From Pomacea canaliculata (taxonomy: Eukaryota; Mollusca; Gastropoda; Architaenioglossa; Ampullariidae), in contig NC_037597.1 of NCBI RefSeq assembly GCF_003073045.1, forward strand, positions 1,302,190 to 1,366,189: DNA of 64,000 nt. Reading direction: 5' to 3'. A program made the translations under genes and the position numbers. The notes beneath the pieces are model-generated. The model worked only from the letters and a program-made list of their open reading frames with translations, was not told the DNA's origin and did no database searches. This document shows, in pieces, positions 26,201-35,432 of the stretch; within the stretch, counting starts at the first letter, position 1; the number at the start of each line of letters is the position of its first letter.

Positions 26201-29200
26201 ATTTGCCCGGGTCTTACCGTGGAGAGTCGGCCATGTCTTCAAAGACGTTTCCATTAGCAACTTTGTCAATTTTCATTAGGCGCCGCGTCCTCGGGAGACG
26301 GCACGCCAGCAGGAAGAGGCGCGAGTAAGGAATAGGTTAGAGGTGAGGGTCGCCGCCGCTACCAGCCCTCGGGCCCGCTCCACGCTGCTTGTCCATTCTC
26401 CGCCAGTCTCTCGCCTCATAACACTTGCAAATTTCTCGCCGCCAGCCACTGCCTCTCACTCCACCCCCTCCCTTACACCTTATCTCCCCCTTACCCCCCA
26501 CCACCACCATCACGAGGACTTTCCTCGCAACCCCTTTCAAAACAGATACCCTACCCCTAAAACATGGCGCCACGTCGAGGTGCATCGTGCACTATCGACC
26601 TTTCTCTCTCTATCAGAATCAACAACATGACCCTCAACACCTCCCACCACTATCCTCTCTGCTACAGACTGCACTAAGGTGTCTTCCTCTTCATGGCTGT
26701 CATGAACCTCAACGCCTACTGCTGCTTGTCGCTTCTTCTCCTGGAGTTGTATCGAAAAGCTGATGTTCCTGCTAAAATAGCATTTGTTACTCCTCAAAAA
26801 TAAATAACCAATCCCTTACTCTATAGTCACAAATACCTTTTTATCTTAGTTCACAAATCTCCCATTGTGAACAGGTTTCACTTGTGTCTGCATACGCGCG
26901 CCACCACACACCCACACCGAAGATGCTCAGCCCGGCGGCCACCTCTCAGCTTTTCTTAACTCCATCGACCCTTCTCCGCCGGAACTCTTTGTCTATTCCT
27001 CTTCGGCGACGATTCTCTTCCTAGCTTCCCCTTCCGACATTGAGCGACGGGAACTGGAAGCCGGTGTCTCAGAATGAGCAAGGAAGACAGGGGGGGAAAA
27101 GAAAAAAAAAGAAAAGAAAAAAAAATGGTACGGGCGGGGCAAAGACTAATGGAGAGTCGGCGAGGTGCGCAGTCCGCTAGTCGCTCGGCATTCCCTTCAC
27201 GGCGTCACGCGCAGCGGAACGCAAACTAACGCCCATAAACACGTGCTTAGATTAATTATTATCAAGTCATCCGAGGCTTGATACGGGCACAGGCCGGGGT
27301 CGCACGCGCAGCGCCTAATGCACGAGCAAGTCATCGTCATGGTGCGTGCGGAGGGTGACGCAGGTCCTACCGAGCTGTGCACGAGGCGATGGAACCGCTG
27401 CTGACGCCGGGATGCAAGAGAGAGTGGTGAGAAAGGAGGAAGGAAGGTGGGTGGGAGGTAGGGAGGGGTGTTGTGAAGGGGGAGGGTGCAGGTGCAGTCT
27501 GGGGTGCGTTAGCGGGCGGCAAGAGAAATATTTACAAAGAGGCCTAATTGAAGCGCTGAATAGAGCCCCGAATGACTAGGAAACATCAATTTGGCCCCTA
27601 ACTCAATTACCCCGGCGTTTCAAGATTTGCGGGGCGGCCCTGAAAGACGGCCAGCGCGAGCAGCGCGCGGCAAGGTGCGGCGGCCATTTTTGGCATGCGA
27701 GGCCCATTAGTTCGGCACAAGGAGAAAGGTTTTTGGCCCTGCGTCAGCACGCTACACAGATGCCCCTTCTTTTTATGGCAACACGAACATACGAACCTTC
27801 GCTCGTTGAGACGGCAACTTCTACTTAAACTGAACATGGCGTCTTGTTCAGACTACAACTTTTACTTACACGTGAGCCTCGTGACCCTGGATCTTCTATT
27901 TACATGAGAACCTGTAGAATAGTTGACTCTGGGTCTTCTGTCTACCCGGGAACCTGGTGGGTAGCTAAGCGTGTATCTTCTGCCTTTCTCGTCACCTGCA
28001 TTGAACACCTGGCAACTGAATGCTTGTCCTCACCTTGGTCTGCCTCTACATCGTTAGCATATCACGGCTTGGACAGAGGTGAAAATAATCTACAAGGAGT
28101 CAGCTCTCTACGGTGTTCTTAAAAGCTAAACTGAAAATGCATATCAAGAGGTTGACAAAAAGTTGATCAGCAAAAGAAGTAAATTCTCAAACACTTGACG
28201 AGAGCGGTGTTTTTATTGCTCAGATTCCCCTTCTCTTCAATTACCTCCCCACCACCCCAACCCCTGCCCCGCCCCCACATCCACCCCCTCCGGTTCCTGC
28301 CTAATTCCGCAAGCATCGTGACGACAAGCGCGGGGGGAGGCGGCACCGGTTTCCGGACCAGCCGCTGTTCCAATCAGCGAGGACCCCAGTCGGTTGCTGC
28401 TCGCTTTGCGGAGCCACGGAGAGAGTTGCTTGGCGGAGCAGGTTGCGCTTGGTGCTGATGCGATGGGATAAGAAGCGGCCTGCACTAACGAGACGCGCGA
28501 GAAAGCGCGAGAACAGCGCGAGAACCTGGGGCCGCAGTCTTGCCGCTTGAGCGCGGGGCGAGTTGCCTGATTGCTGAAATCAATGCCGGTGATTGCACGC
28601 GATGGCGGCACGTGAAGCATTCGCTTCATTCCAGGGATGGCCGGCAAAATGGTTTGAGCGAACCCAGACCCACGTAGCGGGGTGGTGGTGGCACTGAGGG
28701 TTGTGGGGGAGGGGGTGAGTCCAGCAATAGGGGTGGGGGGTTGTTGGGCGAGTTAGGAAGGTATTAGTCATCATGTGAAGAGCTGATAACCACTCAAAAA
28801 AAAAAAAAAAAACCAAAACGAAGAGGAAACACTTAATTTCAAAATGGAGAAAGGTAGAAAGGTAGAAAAATAAGTATAAAACGAGTTGCTAAGTTACAAG
28901 AGATCTGCAGTGTCGCCTTGTTGCTCGCTCCTTTTCACTGTCTGATTATTTTGCTTTTATTGCCCAGCAACACAATTAAGGAATCATTAATCATGGCACT
29001 GATCCAAGTATATGTACTATTATTATTAAACTACATGTACTATTATTTAACAGACCGGTGATGTACGTTACTCTGAAATTTTCTCTCTACAATTAAAAGT
29101 TTTTTAAAACCCTTAGCGCCAGAGACGTCAGTGAAAATCTTCAAGAAAGGAAGTTTGTGCAACATCCGGGACATTTGTTGACGGCACTGATACGATTGTT

Positions 29201-30757
29201 GTTTCCTGAAACAACTCAGTGAGAGAATGAGAACTGTCGTTATCTTTAAGTTGCCATGTTGAATCACAACAACTTCTTTTTACTGAGACTACTGTAGTGT
29301 AGGTGGGCTTCACTTGGACACATTTTGTGGATGCCCGGCACTTACATGGAGGACAGCAACTTAAAAAAAAAATCTATATCAACCTACAGCGTCCGAATAA
29401 GTTCCAGCTCAAACCGAAATGCTTAAAAAGGGGGACAAAAACTGGTTTGCTTGCAGTCACTCCAATGAAATAATTCAAGCAATTTCTCTAGACTTCTGGC
29501 AACATCCACTTATTGTTTACAAACCCGCGAACATTAAATACAAATGGTAAGCAGGCACGGCCGTGACATTAGCGATGTAAAACAGTTTCAGTGTACATCT
29601 TATTGTCCATTAAAGCATTATCTTGTATTATTGATGTATGTCAAGTGTAAAATGTGACAACTCTACCAAGTACTGAGCTGCATGTTTCCATGGTTTCACA
29701 GGTGTGGTTCCAAAACCGTCGCGCCAAATACCGGAAGCAAGAGAAACAACTGGCCAAATCTCTGTCCCCGGTTATCCCCTCCTGTAACAGCATGATGCGC
29801 AACATTCTACCCTGCAACATCACGGGCCTATCCTGCCTATCCTGCACCCCCCAACATGGGTGTCAACAACATGCCGCGGTACCCGCAAATGAACGCTTCG
29901 TATCCGGGGGCCATGGGCGGAATGGGGGTGAGTACTTCAACGACCGTACAACAACTGTCAGACTTTTAAAAAGCAGCTTACCTGCTACTCGACTGTTTTA
30001 ATTTTACACTTTAGGTATAACTTCTAAACCTCTCTGGCAGGACATCAGATTCAGACTTTGACAGTCGATGCTACCGTTGGGGTAAACAAAAACAACTATA
30101 ACAACAAACCTGACGGAACGTGAGACAAACAACTGTGTGTTCAAAACAAAAACCATCAACACAGCCGAATATGACGAGGCTCGTTCCATAATGACTGGCG
30201 CGTGTTTGCAGGTGGGAGTGGGCGTGGGTGGAATGTCGCAGTTTTCACACATGTCCAGCATGTCCGGAGCAGCTGCCTCCAACATGGCGGCCACGATGGG
30301 GATGACGCGACAAGTGCAGCAGTTCCCGATGGCATCCGACTACAGCTTGGTAAGCATCGGCTGACCTTTGAACTTCGTAGTTTACTCAGACAAATCACGC
30401 CAGACGCCCGCACCTTGACTTACAGATGAGCCAAAACACTGTGACACCAACAAGAAGGGTGTGAATTGAAAGTTAATTTGACAACATCGACAACACACAA
30501 CACACGCACACACAACACACGCACACACAACACACGCACACACACAAAAGCTTGAGGGCTTGGTCTTGCTAATTAATTTGAACCAAAATACGAATTAAGA
30601 AAGATGCTTACTATAACCTCTTCAAATATAGCACTGTGTGTGGCAGGAGACCCCCGAAGACGACTGGTACAACAAAAGCCTGACAGCTCTCCGCATGAAC
30701 AACACTCACCCCGGCCCGCTGGGCAACCAGATCTTGCCGTACCAGACTCAGGTGTAG
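7410..30757 (+). CDS. Prop: Paired-like homeobox transcription factor, Prop family (five exons)
   Basis: Exons 7,410-7,665, 20,672-20,967, 29,702-29,927, 30,212-30,349 and 30,647-30,757 join with matching phases (1, 0, 0, 0), apart from one extra base in exon 3, to give about 341 residues. The homeodomain (about residues 139-198) reads [20 protein letters not shown], then [20 protein letters not shown], then [20 protein letters not shown]. It has Gln at position 50 (Q50, paired-like) and no paired domain. The intron falls between homeodomain positions 46 and 47, the usual place in this class. [14 protein letters not shown] and [11 protein letters not shown] match the invertebrate Prop (prophet of Pit-1) group as I remember it; vertebrate PROP1 is involved in pituitary cell specification. 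Upstream are an acidic/His-Tyr-rich exon 1 and a Ser run. Downstream is a Met/Gly/Pro-rich tail ending PYQTQV. The subfamily call is less certain than homeobox itself. Confidence 0.88.
9664..9731. repeat. (AAAC)n microsatellite
   Basis: About 17 near-perfect AAAC units. Confidence 0.95.
12075..12140. mobile_element. Tigger/pogo-like terminal inverted repeat remnant
   Basis: Directly after a TA dinucleotide comes CAGTCGGACCTCGATAAGTC, which resembles the CAGT.GAACCTCG termini of Tigger/pogo DNA transposons. About 20 bases later ATTCGACTTGCGGAG partly reverse-complements it. No transposase is present. The family name rests on memory of the terminal pattern. Confidence 0.4.
12275..12332. repeat. 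(AAT)n microsatellite
   Basis: About 19 uninterrupted AAT/TAA units. Confidence 0.95.
12430..12574. repeat. CA-rich tandem repeat, about 51-bp unit
   Basis: Two clear copies of a CA-rich unit that includes GCACTCAGACAAAGTACACA, with degenerate CA-rich flanks. Confidence 0.8.
13575..13690. repeat. GAT/GAC-rich low-complexity tract
   Basis: Imperfect trinucleotide purine-rich tract (GATGATGAC, GAAGACGAG). Confidence 0.8.
14131..14201. repeat. (GACA)n microsatellite
   Basis: About 17 perfect GACA units. Frames crossing it are pure DRQT/LSVC repeats and are not genes. Confidence 0.95.
16230..16352. repeat. Minisatellite, 29-30 bp unit, four copies
   Basis: AATGTAATCAAGTTACCCAG plus GGTAYATAC recurs at about 16,233, 16,262, 16,302 and 16,331. 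One unit carries a roughly 10-base insertion. Confidence 0.85.
17110..17345. promoter_or_regulatory. CpG-rich cluster with four CACGTG E-boxes, a DR0 nuclear-receptor site and CCAAT
   Basis: CACGTG occurs at about 17,119, 17,222, 17,275 and 17,305. TGACCTTGACCT at 17,189-17,200 is a perfect direct repeat of the AGGTCA half-site (reverse strand) and contains the TCAAGGTCA type bound by SF-1/ERR-like receptors. CAGCCAATCAG lies near 17,139. The density in an AT-rich intron suggests an enhancer or alternative promoter of the homeobox gene. The function is inferred. Confidence 0.45.
17477..17550. repeat. (AAAC/GAAC)n microsatellite
   Basis: Interrupted tetranucleotide tract. Confidence 0.9.
17900..17965. 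repeat. GATGATT-type microsatellite
   Basis: Imperfect GATGAT/GATT repeats. Confidence 0.85.
19812..19993. repeat. Minisatellite, 36-44 bp unit, about four copies
   Basis: Units share TGACTGTCCGGCTGTGTGTG and TGACATCACA. Lengths differ by small internal deletions. Confidence 0.9.
20672..20967 (+). CDS. Prop: Prop exon 2 (homeodomain residues 1-46)
   Basis: Acceptor TGTGTGCAG. It encodes a Ser-rich linker, then [16 protein letters not shown] through NEARIQ. Donor is CAG|GTCAGG, phase 0, between homeodomain residues 46 and 47. Confidence 0.9.
21575..21812 (-). mobile_element. LINE reverse-transcriptase fragment, broken
   Basis: On the minus strand [16 protein letters not shown] is the conserved RT block around [12 protein letters not shown]. 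It is followed, after a frameshift and an in-frame stop, by [14 protein letters not shown], matching the next RT block of CR1/RTE-like elements. The VGVRQGC region further on is too decayed to read. Non-functional relic in Prop intron 2. Confidence 0.75.
22166..22243. repeat. CCCCACATCCCA-type tandem repeat
   Basis: C-rich short repeats of CCCCAC and ATCCCA. The 160-codon frame across 22,077-22,559 owes its His/Pro/Thr run to them. Confidence 0.9.
22300..22620. promoter_or_regulatory. GC-rich island in Prop intron 2
   Basis: CpG-dense DNA with GGTAATTACCTCCC, a palindromic TAATTA homeodomain-type site, inside it. No splice-supported exon. Candidate cis-regulatory island. Confidence 0.25.
23125..23223 (+). 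mobile_element. tRNA-derived SINE
   Basis: GGTGGCGCAACGGTTAGCGC gives a pol III A-box (TGGCGCAACGG). About 40 bases on, GGGTTCAGCTCTCG is a decayed B-box, followed by TCTCGGGCA and an ATT-repeat tail. A second copy sharing the B-box region is at 57.42 kb. This is a SINE head, not a functional tRNA, because the cloverleaf is not kept. Confidence 0.65.
24972..25100. repeat. Minisatellite, 32-bp unit, four copies
   Basis: Unit TCTCTCATTTATTAGCCCAA + AGTCTCTACC repeats with an exact 32-base period; the last copy is diverged. Confidence 0.92.
25920..26345. promoter_or_regulatory. GC-rich island in Prop intron 2
   Basis: Non-repetitive CpG-rich DNA with embedded TAAT cores (GCATTAATTC near 25,987; TTTTCATTAGG near 26,272). 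Candidate enhancer; no coding evidence. Confidence 0.25.
27120..27750. promoter_or_regulatory. GC-rich island with homeodomain-type motifs in Prop intron 2
   Basis: CpG-rich, non-repetitive. AT-rich motifs sit as islands: TTAGATTAATTATTATC near 27,247, GGCCTAATTGAAG near 27,541 and CTCAATTACCCC near 27,601. The pattern resembles developmental enhancers. No frame here has exon-like boundaries. Confidence 0.3.
28195..28720. promoter_or_regulatory. GC-rich island in Prop intron 2
   Basis: CpG-rich DNA with a CCAATCAGCGAGG motif near 28,371 and repeated GCGCGAGAA units near 28,495-28,525. Open frames here come from composition. Confidence 0.25.
29702..29927 (+). CDS. Prop: Prop exon 3 (homeodomain recognition helix; contains a one-base frame break)
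   Basis: Acceptor TTTCACAG, then [17 protein letters not shown] and [14 protein letters not shown] in one frame. From about 29,807 the family-like tail ([15 protein letters not shown], then [19 protein letters not shown]) continues in the next frame up to the donor GGG|GTGAGT at 29,928. A single surplus C at 29,807 explains it. Read literally, the original frame stays open past the donor into the intron, but then the downstream exons are out of phase. Confidence 0.85.
30212..30349 (+). CDS. Prop: Prop exon 4
   Basis: 46 codons between TTTGCAG and TTG|GTAAGC, phase 0 at both ends, rich in Met, Ser, Ala and Gly ([20 protein letters not shown]). Low-complexity tail typical of homeobox activation regions. 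Confidence 0.75.
30490..30547. repeat. CA-rich repeat, about 15-bp unit
   Basis: ACACACGCACACACA repeated three to four times, about 100 bases upstream of Prop exon 5. Confidence 0.85.
30647..30757 (+). CDS. Prop: Prop exon 5 (C-terminus)
   Basis: Acceptor TGTGGCAG, phase 0, encodes [19 protein letters not shown] and ends PYQTQV with TAG at 30,755-30,757. The short acidic-aromatic segment [14 protein letters not shown] looks like a conserved C-terminal motif, which is inference. Confidence 0.8.
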   Translation, partial: ETPEDDWYNKSLTALRMNNTHPGPLGNQILPYQTQV

Positions 30758-32290
30758 CTGGCGGCGTCACACCTGGGCCAGGTAAACCGCTAGAGGACGC
30801 ACCTTCCAGTGCCAGACGCTTACCTGACCGTTTGAAGTGGCCTGTTGGTCGCACCTTCGTACTGTGTGCACTGTGTGAGGAGTCTGCCTGCAGGTGTGCA
30901 GGTGTGCAGGTGCGTCAGGTGCTCGGCTGCTACACGCACTGTTTTTCTCACGGGGGTCAGGTTACCAAAGACTGCTGGACTGCGAACAAAGTGCGGAGAA
31001 CTGATTTGCTGGACGACCTGCCATCTTCAAGTGTGGACGATCTGCAAGGTGCAGACTGAGATGATCAACGATTACCTGAGAACGCTAACAAACCTGATGG
31101 ATCTTATTTTCGTTTCGGAATACTCGTCACGAGAATGTCAGTTTTTATCTGAAAGAGAAAATCTGAAATTAATGTGAAAATACAATGAATTATTTCCTCT
31201 AGACTGTCTCTCTACCCTCTCTCCCCGAAAACAAAGTCCAGTCTGGAATACAAAGGACAGTTAAGAGAAACGAAACAATTGGTCAACGAAAGTCTGTCTT
31301 CTTCTTCTTCCCTCTCCCTCTCTCTATCATCTCCAGAAAGCCATAAAGGAGCACGACGCAGAGAATGATAATCTCGGGTGGGCCCACACTGTGTCGAAGT
31401 CAACCGGCGGTGACGTATGCTCGAACAGCCATTCATTCACCAAGGCAGCAGCTTGCGACGACGACGACTCCATCCCCCTTTCCCCCCAACCACCTCTATG
31501 TTACATCATTATCGGCAGGTCAAGATGATAATCTCATTATCTGTAGGTGGTTTATTTTAACTGTACACTTTGAGAGAACGCTAAAAGCTAAAATATCTCC
31601 GTCGGGCGAAACCGGCAACTTTGGACCTACTCGAGGTCAAAAGTCATCTTTGAGCGCTTGTCACGTGATTTCGGCGACCCTCATTTGCATATCTGCAAGG
31701 TCCGTCACGGAGGTGGGCAAGGTTGAGTAAGGGTTCTTGTCTCCTTCCTGTACATCAAATAGTTGCTTACTTTGAGAAGATCTACGAGGCTGTTTTGTGT
31801 CGGGAAGAAAACACGAATGTGTGTACAGCCCAGGCCATGGACCTTGCACGTGACTCACGTGACATGTGAGTGACGTGCCTGCTTCACGCCAGGACTCACG
31901 TCACGAATGTAGGATGAACTGTCAAAGTTTTGTTGCAGATGACTTGTTAACTCGTGAGTATTATTTGGATGTCGGGAACAAGGGATGTCTGTCTGTATGT
32001 AAGTGTGTGTGCATGCGACATGCGATGCATTGGTGTTTTTGTTTTGAATGACTCTGACCCCACAACAACTTTGTTTCATTCATGTAAATACTCTCTTCAT
32101 GTTCTTTACTTCTGTCCTTTGATCGCCATGTTTTGCTTTCTTTTAAAAGCTGTTCATGCGTCTGGTACTTATGAAACGTTTTTGTACCACTCAAGTTTGA
32201 TTCATTTTGATCTCATTTCAGATGAACATCTCTCCCCGCCCCCCACATTCCAAAGAAATGTAAATAAAATACTAAACGTCGCACTACCCG
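30758..32290 (+). other. Prop: Probable 3' UTR of Prop with polyadenylation signal
   Basis: No gene is seen after the stop at 30,757. The first good AATAAA on this strand is at 32,263-32,268, which would give a 3' UTR of about 1.5 kb. The exact end is inferred. Confidence 0.4.
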
Positions 32291-32445
32291 TCTTCTTGTC
32301 TTCTTCCGCCACACAAACGTGTTTGTCGATTATGTGCATTGAAAGACGAACTGAATACCACAGACTCCGGTAGGTCTTCAAGCTCACCTGGCTAACACTA
32401 ACTCTGATACAACCCACATCAGGGTCTTGGACGTCTTTCAGAGGT

Positions 32446-32492
32446 TTGGTGGTGGCGGTGGTGGTGGTGGTGGTGGCGGCGGTGGTGGTGTG
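32446..32492. repeat. (GGT)n microsatellite
   Basis: About 15 GGT/GGC units. Confidence 0.9.
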
Positions 32493-32834
32493 TATTCACT
32501 TACATTATGGGGACGCAGTAACTTGTACACACCTCCAGTGTGAGACATGAAGTGTAATCAAAGTAAAGGTGTGAAAGATCCTAGCCTGATGCAAGTAACA
32601 GTGTGAACGATCCCAGTGTGATGGAAGTGTGAGAGATGACGTGTAATCAAAATGGCGGTGTGAGAAATCCTAGTTCGATTAAAGTTACGCGCGATGTGCA
32701 GTTTCTACGATCATGGTGGAATTACTGGAATGGCAGGCTAATGGACCCGAAACAGAAAGGATGCAGTAGACTAAGCACAGCTTATTTCAGATGAGCTCCC
32801 CTGTTCTTTGTCGTTAAAACGTCGGTCGCAGACA

Positions 32835-33220
32835 GCCATAGCTGAGTGGCTTAAAGGTCAACCCGAGTCAAACATATAAGATTTACACAAAAGTTGCTTG
32901 CAGGTTACTATGTCACCAAACTACCTTGTTGGTCTTTTCATATTAATTTTTTCAAGCGAACAGAAGAATTTACCAAACTTCTGACGTTTGAGGTCGTTGA
33001 GGACAGGCCAGTTGGATCATATACTGAGGCGGTGGCAGAACAGAACGGTTCTATGAAGTCTGTGTGCGAAATCTCGAACTTTTCCTAAATGCAGATGAGA
33101 ATTTCAAATGCTCGTGAACGGAATAGTATTCGCTCAAGTCATACTGTAATGAAATAAACTCGCTTATTCAAAGTAAAAATATCTGTGGACTGTAGTTGAC
33201 CTTTAAGCGACACAGCAGGA
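32835..33220. mobile_element. Inverted-repeat element flanked by TTAA (MITE-like)
   Basis: GCTGAGTGGCTTAAAGGTCA (32,841-32,860) is mirrored by TGACCTTTAAGCGACACAGC (33,198-33,217) with two mismatches. TTAA sits symmetrically in both arms (32,851-32,854 and 33,203-33,206). If TTAA is the target site, the ends are AGGTCAAC, as in piggyBac-type MITEs; otherwise the arms are longer inverted repeats. There is no transposase. The left arm also matches a pol III A-box (TAGCTGAGTGG), probably by chance. Confidence 0.6.
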
Positions 33221-33743
33221 TGGTAACTGCTGAAACGAAAATTCTCCGCGACAACAACGTTCCTGGGTTTTCCGACAGGCAGAGACAAGATTAAGAGGAA
33301 AAAAGTGTTTTGCAAGAGGCCACAGGCCTCAACGAAAGTGAGGGCAGGGAGGGAAAGGATACCATCATCTTTTTCTTTGCTTTTGAGACTTTGCCCCTGG
33401 CTTTGAGGTGTTAAATGGTTATTTAGACTTTAACCTTTCTGACCTGTGAAGACCGATCCAAGCTCAATAGCTGTGATGTCGATGTAAACACTAGATGAAA
33501 AATAGTGGAGTGAGGGCCCTTGCCTAATTCATCCATTGAAACATTTTTAGAAACGCGTCCTTCATCTCTCGCCGTCCAGTTCTTGTGTTTTTTCTTTGCG
33601 TCAGATTTGGCATTTGCCGAGAGTATTATGGGAATGTCAAAAGTAAAAATAATAGTAATTTTTAGTAGGTCTTGGTTTTGTCAACTCGCCCAACCGATTG
33701 TTAGTAGACCGTGAGTGCACTTGGTGGATGGGAAATTCATTAT

Positions 33744-33745
33744 CA

Positions 33746-33779
<34 letters not shown>

Positions 33780-33796
33780 GATGATGATGGTGATAG
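33744..33796. repeat. (ATG)n microsatellite
   Basis: Interrupted GATGAT repeats. A His-only frame arises from the opposite strand. Confidence 0.92.
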
Positions 33797-35262
33797 TGTC
33801 TTAAAGGACACCCACTGAAGACAATTCCACACGTGCTTGAGACTAAAGGCTCCTTGCTACGAAGCCTAATGCACCGTTTGTACACTTTAATTACAAAATG
33901 TTATATTCCCACGCTGGTACCTTTGAACAACACCGCTGATGGAAATGCTGGACAAACTGCAAAGCTTCCTAAGATTGTGTGTGTGTGTAAATTATCTCAG
34001 AAGCTGACCTTTGACCTCTATTTTCCTCTTTAGCGATGATGGTGACTCGCTGACAGCATCATTGTCCTCCAGATTGATTCTAAAAAGCTTGAATGCTCGA
34101 TTTCTCTCGTGTTTCCAGTGAACTACTTTGACACTGAACACGTGCTCATAAAAACACTATCTTTCACGGCCATGAAAACAATAACACAAGCTCGCACTGA
34201 CAGGCAGTCACACCTTTAATACTTTCACATAAACAAAACAGTTCGGCCTTGTATTGTACCTAGGATAGAGCCATGCAGATCAGTCATTCCTATTTGTAAA
34301 TAATAATAAAAGTAATGGCTTGCAAACATGCTTGGATGGTTTGTTTTACGCCGTGTCAGCAACTAATTCTATGATTATTGTATAAGCATGCAAGACCACT
34401 CAAATGCACACAAACAGTGTCTGGTCACTGTCTTGAAGGTAGTGAATCGTACAACAACCCATGTTTCGAATCCCGCTACGTGGCTACTTTGTAAATACTA
34501 CAGCTACTACGCACAGCATGTGTCAAACTCATGAATTACAATATCAAATGAGAAAAGACGAGTTTATATTCATAATGCCGATTTAAGTTCAGCAAAAGAC
34601 TGTTCTCTAACAGCAATTATTATTAATAAATTGCACCTTGGAATTGAGCATAGGAAGTGACGTATGTTTACACCTGTTCTTTACTGCATGGGTGGACAGA
34701 CGTGGGACTACAAGTACAGGATATAACAAAAACAACAACCAAAAAAAAACAAACATGCAAAATAAAACTGCTGATGTGTCAAATGCAAAGATTGTTTATG
34801 GTTGAAGATGTCTCGTCATCGCCTTGCATTACAGCCAGGACAACATGACTGTCTAGTGTACGCCTTATACACCATCTAAGTAAGACGATAAGCATGGTCA
34901 AGAAAAGTAAGGTTCGAAAGACCTTTTCCTAGCACAGCCACTACCCTGTTTGCAACACTGCAAAGAAAAACGCCATTAGAACACGTGTTTCCAGATAATC
35001 TCATCAAAATAATTACTCACATTTCCTGACAAAAGGTGAAATGTCAATAAAAATGCCCTGCAATATTGTGACATCACACACATATAATCTAGAACAATTA
35101 TAAATATATATATCTTACTATAAAAAATAAATAACAAACAAAAAATTAATTATGGCTATTAGCTCAAATTGTTCGGTTTCAGCCTCCAACAGCATGTCGA
35201 GAAGGATGACAGCTGATTGGTCCACGAGAAGCACGTGATAAGAGAAGGCTGGTGACTGATGC

Positions 35263-35432
35263 CTAGAGGTTGTCAGGGTGATACGGTTCGGTATCATGGC
35301 CACGCCTCTTCTGAGCCTTCATGAACTCGCCGACCTCCACGTAGCCGTCACCGTCCAAGTCATCTTCCTCAAGAACCGTCTCAACCAGCTCTGCTAGGTC
35401 CTCTTCGCTCATCACTTCTTCTTCGTCGTCGT
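35263..35432 (-). CDS. MCFD2: MCFD2 alternative terminal exon A
   Basis: Acceptor CATTTCAG; phase 1. It encodes DDDEEEVMSEEDLAELVETV and EF loop DLDGDGYVEVGE, then FMKAQKRRGHDTEPYHPDNL and TAG at 35,265-35,263. VMSEEDLAELVETVLEED aligns best with the human second-hand segment (LMSEDELINIIDGVL), so this is probably the ancestral version. Confidence 0.85.

Larger units (their letters stand above)
20968..29701 (+). other. Prop intron 2 (8.7 kb)
   Basis: No additional exon supported. It contains an antisense RT relic (21.6-21.8 kb), a SINE (23.1 kb), minisatellites (22.2 and 25.0 kb) and several GC-rich islands (22.3-22.6, 25.9-26.35, 27.1-27.75, 28.2-28.7 kb). Confidence 0.6.

Noticed and set aside
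28237..28647. 136-codon minus-strand ORF
   Set aside because: GC-rich composition artefact; no domain or exon boundaries.
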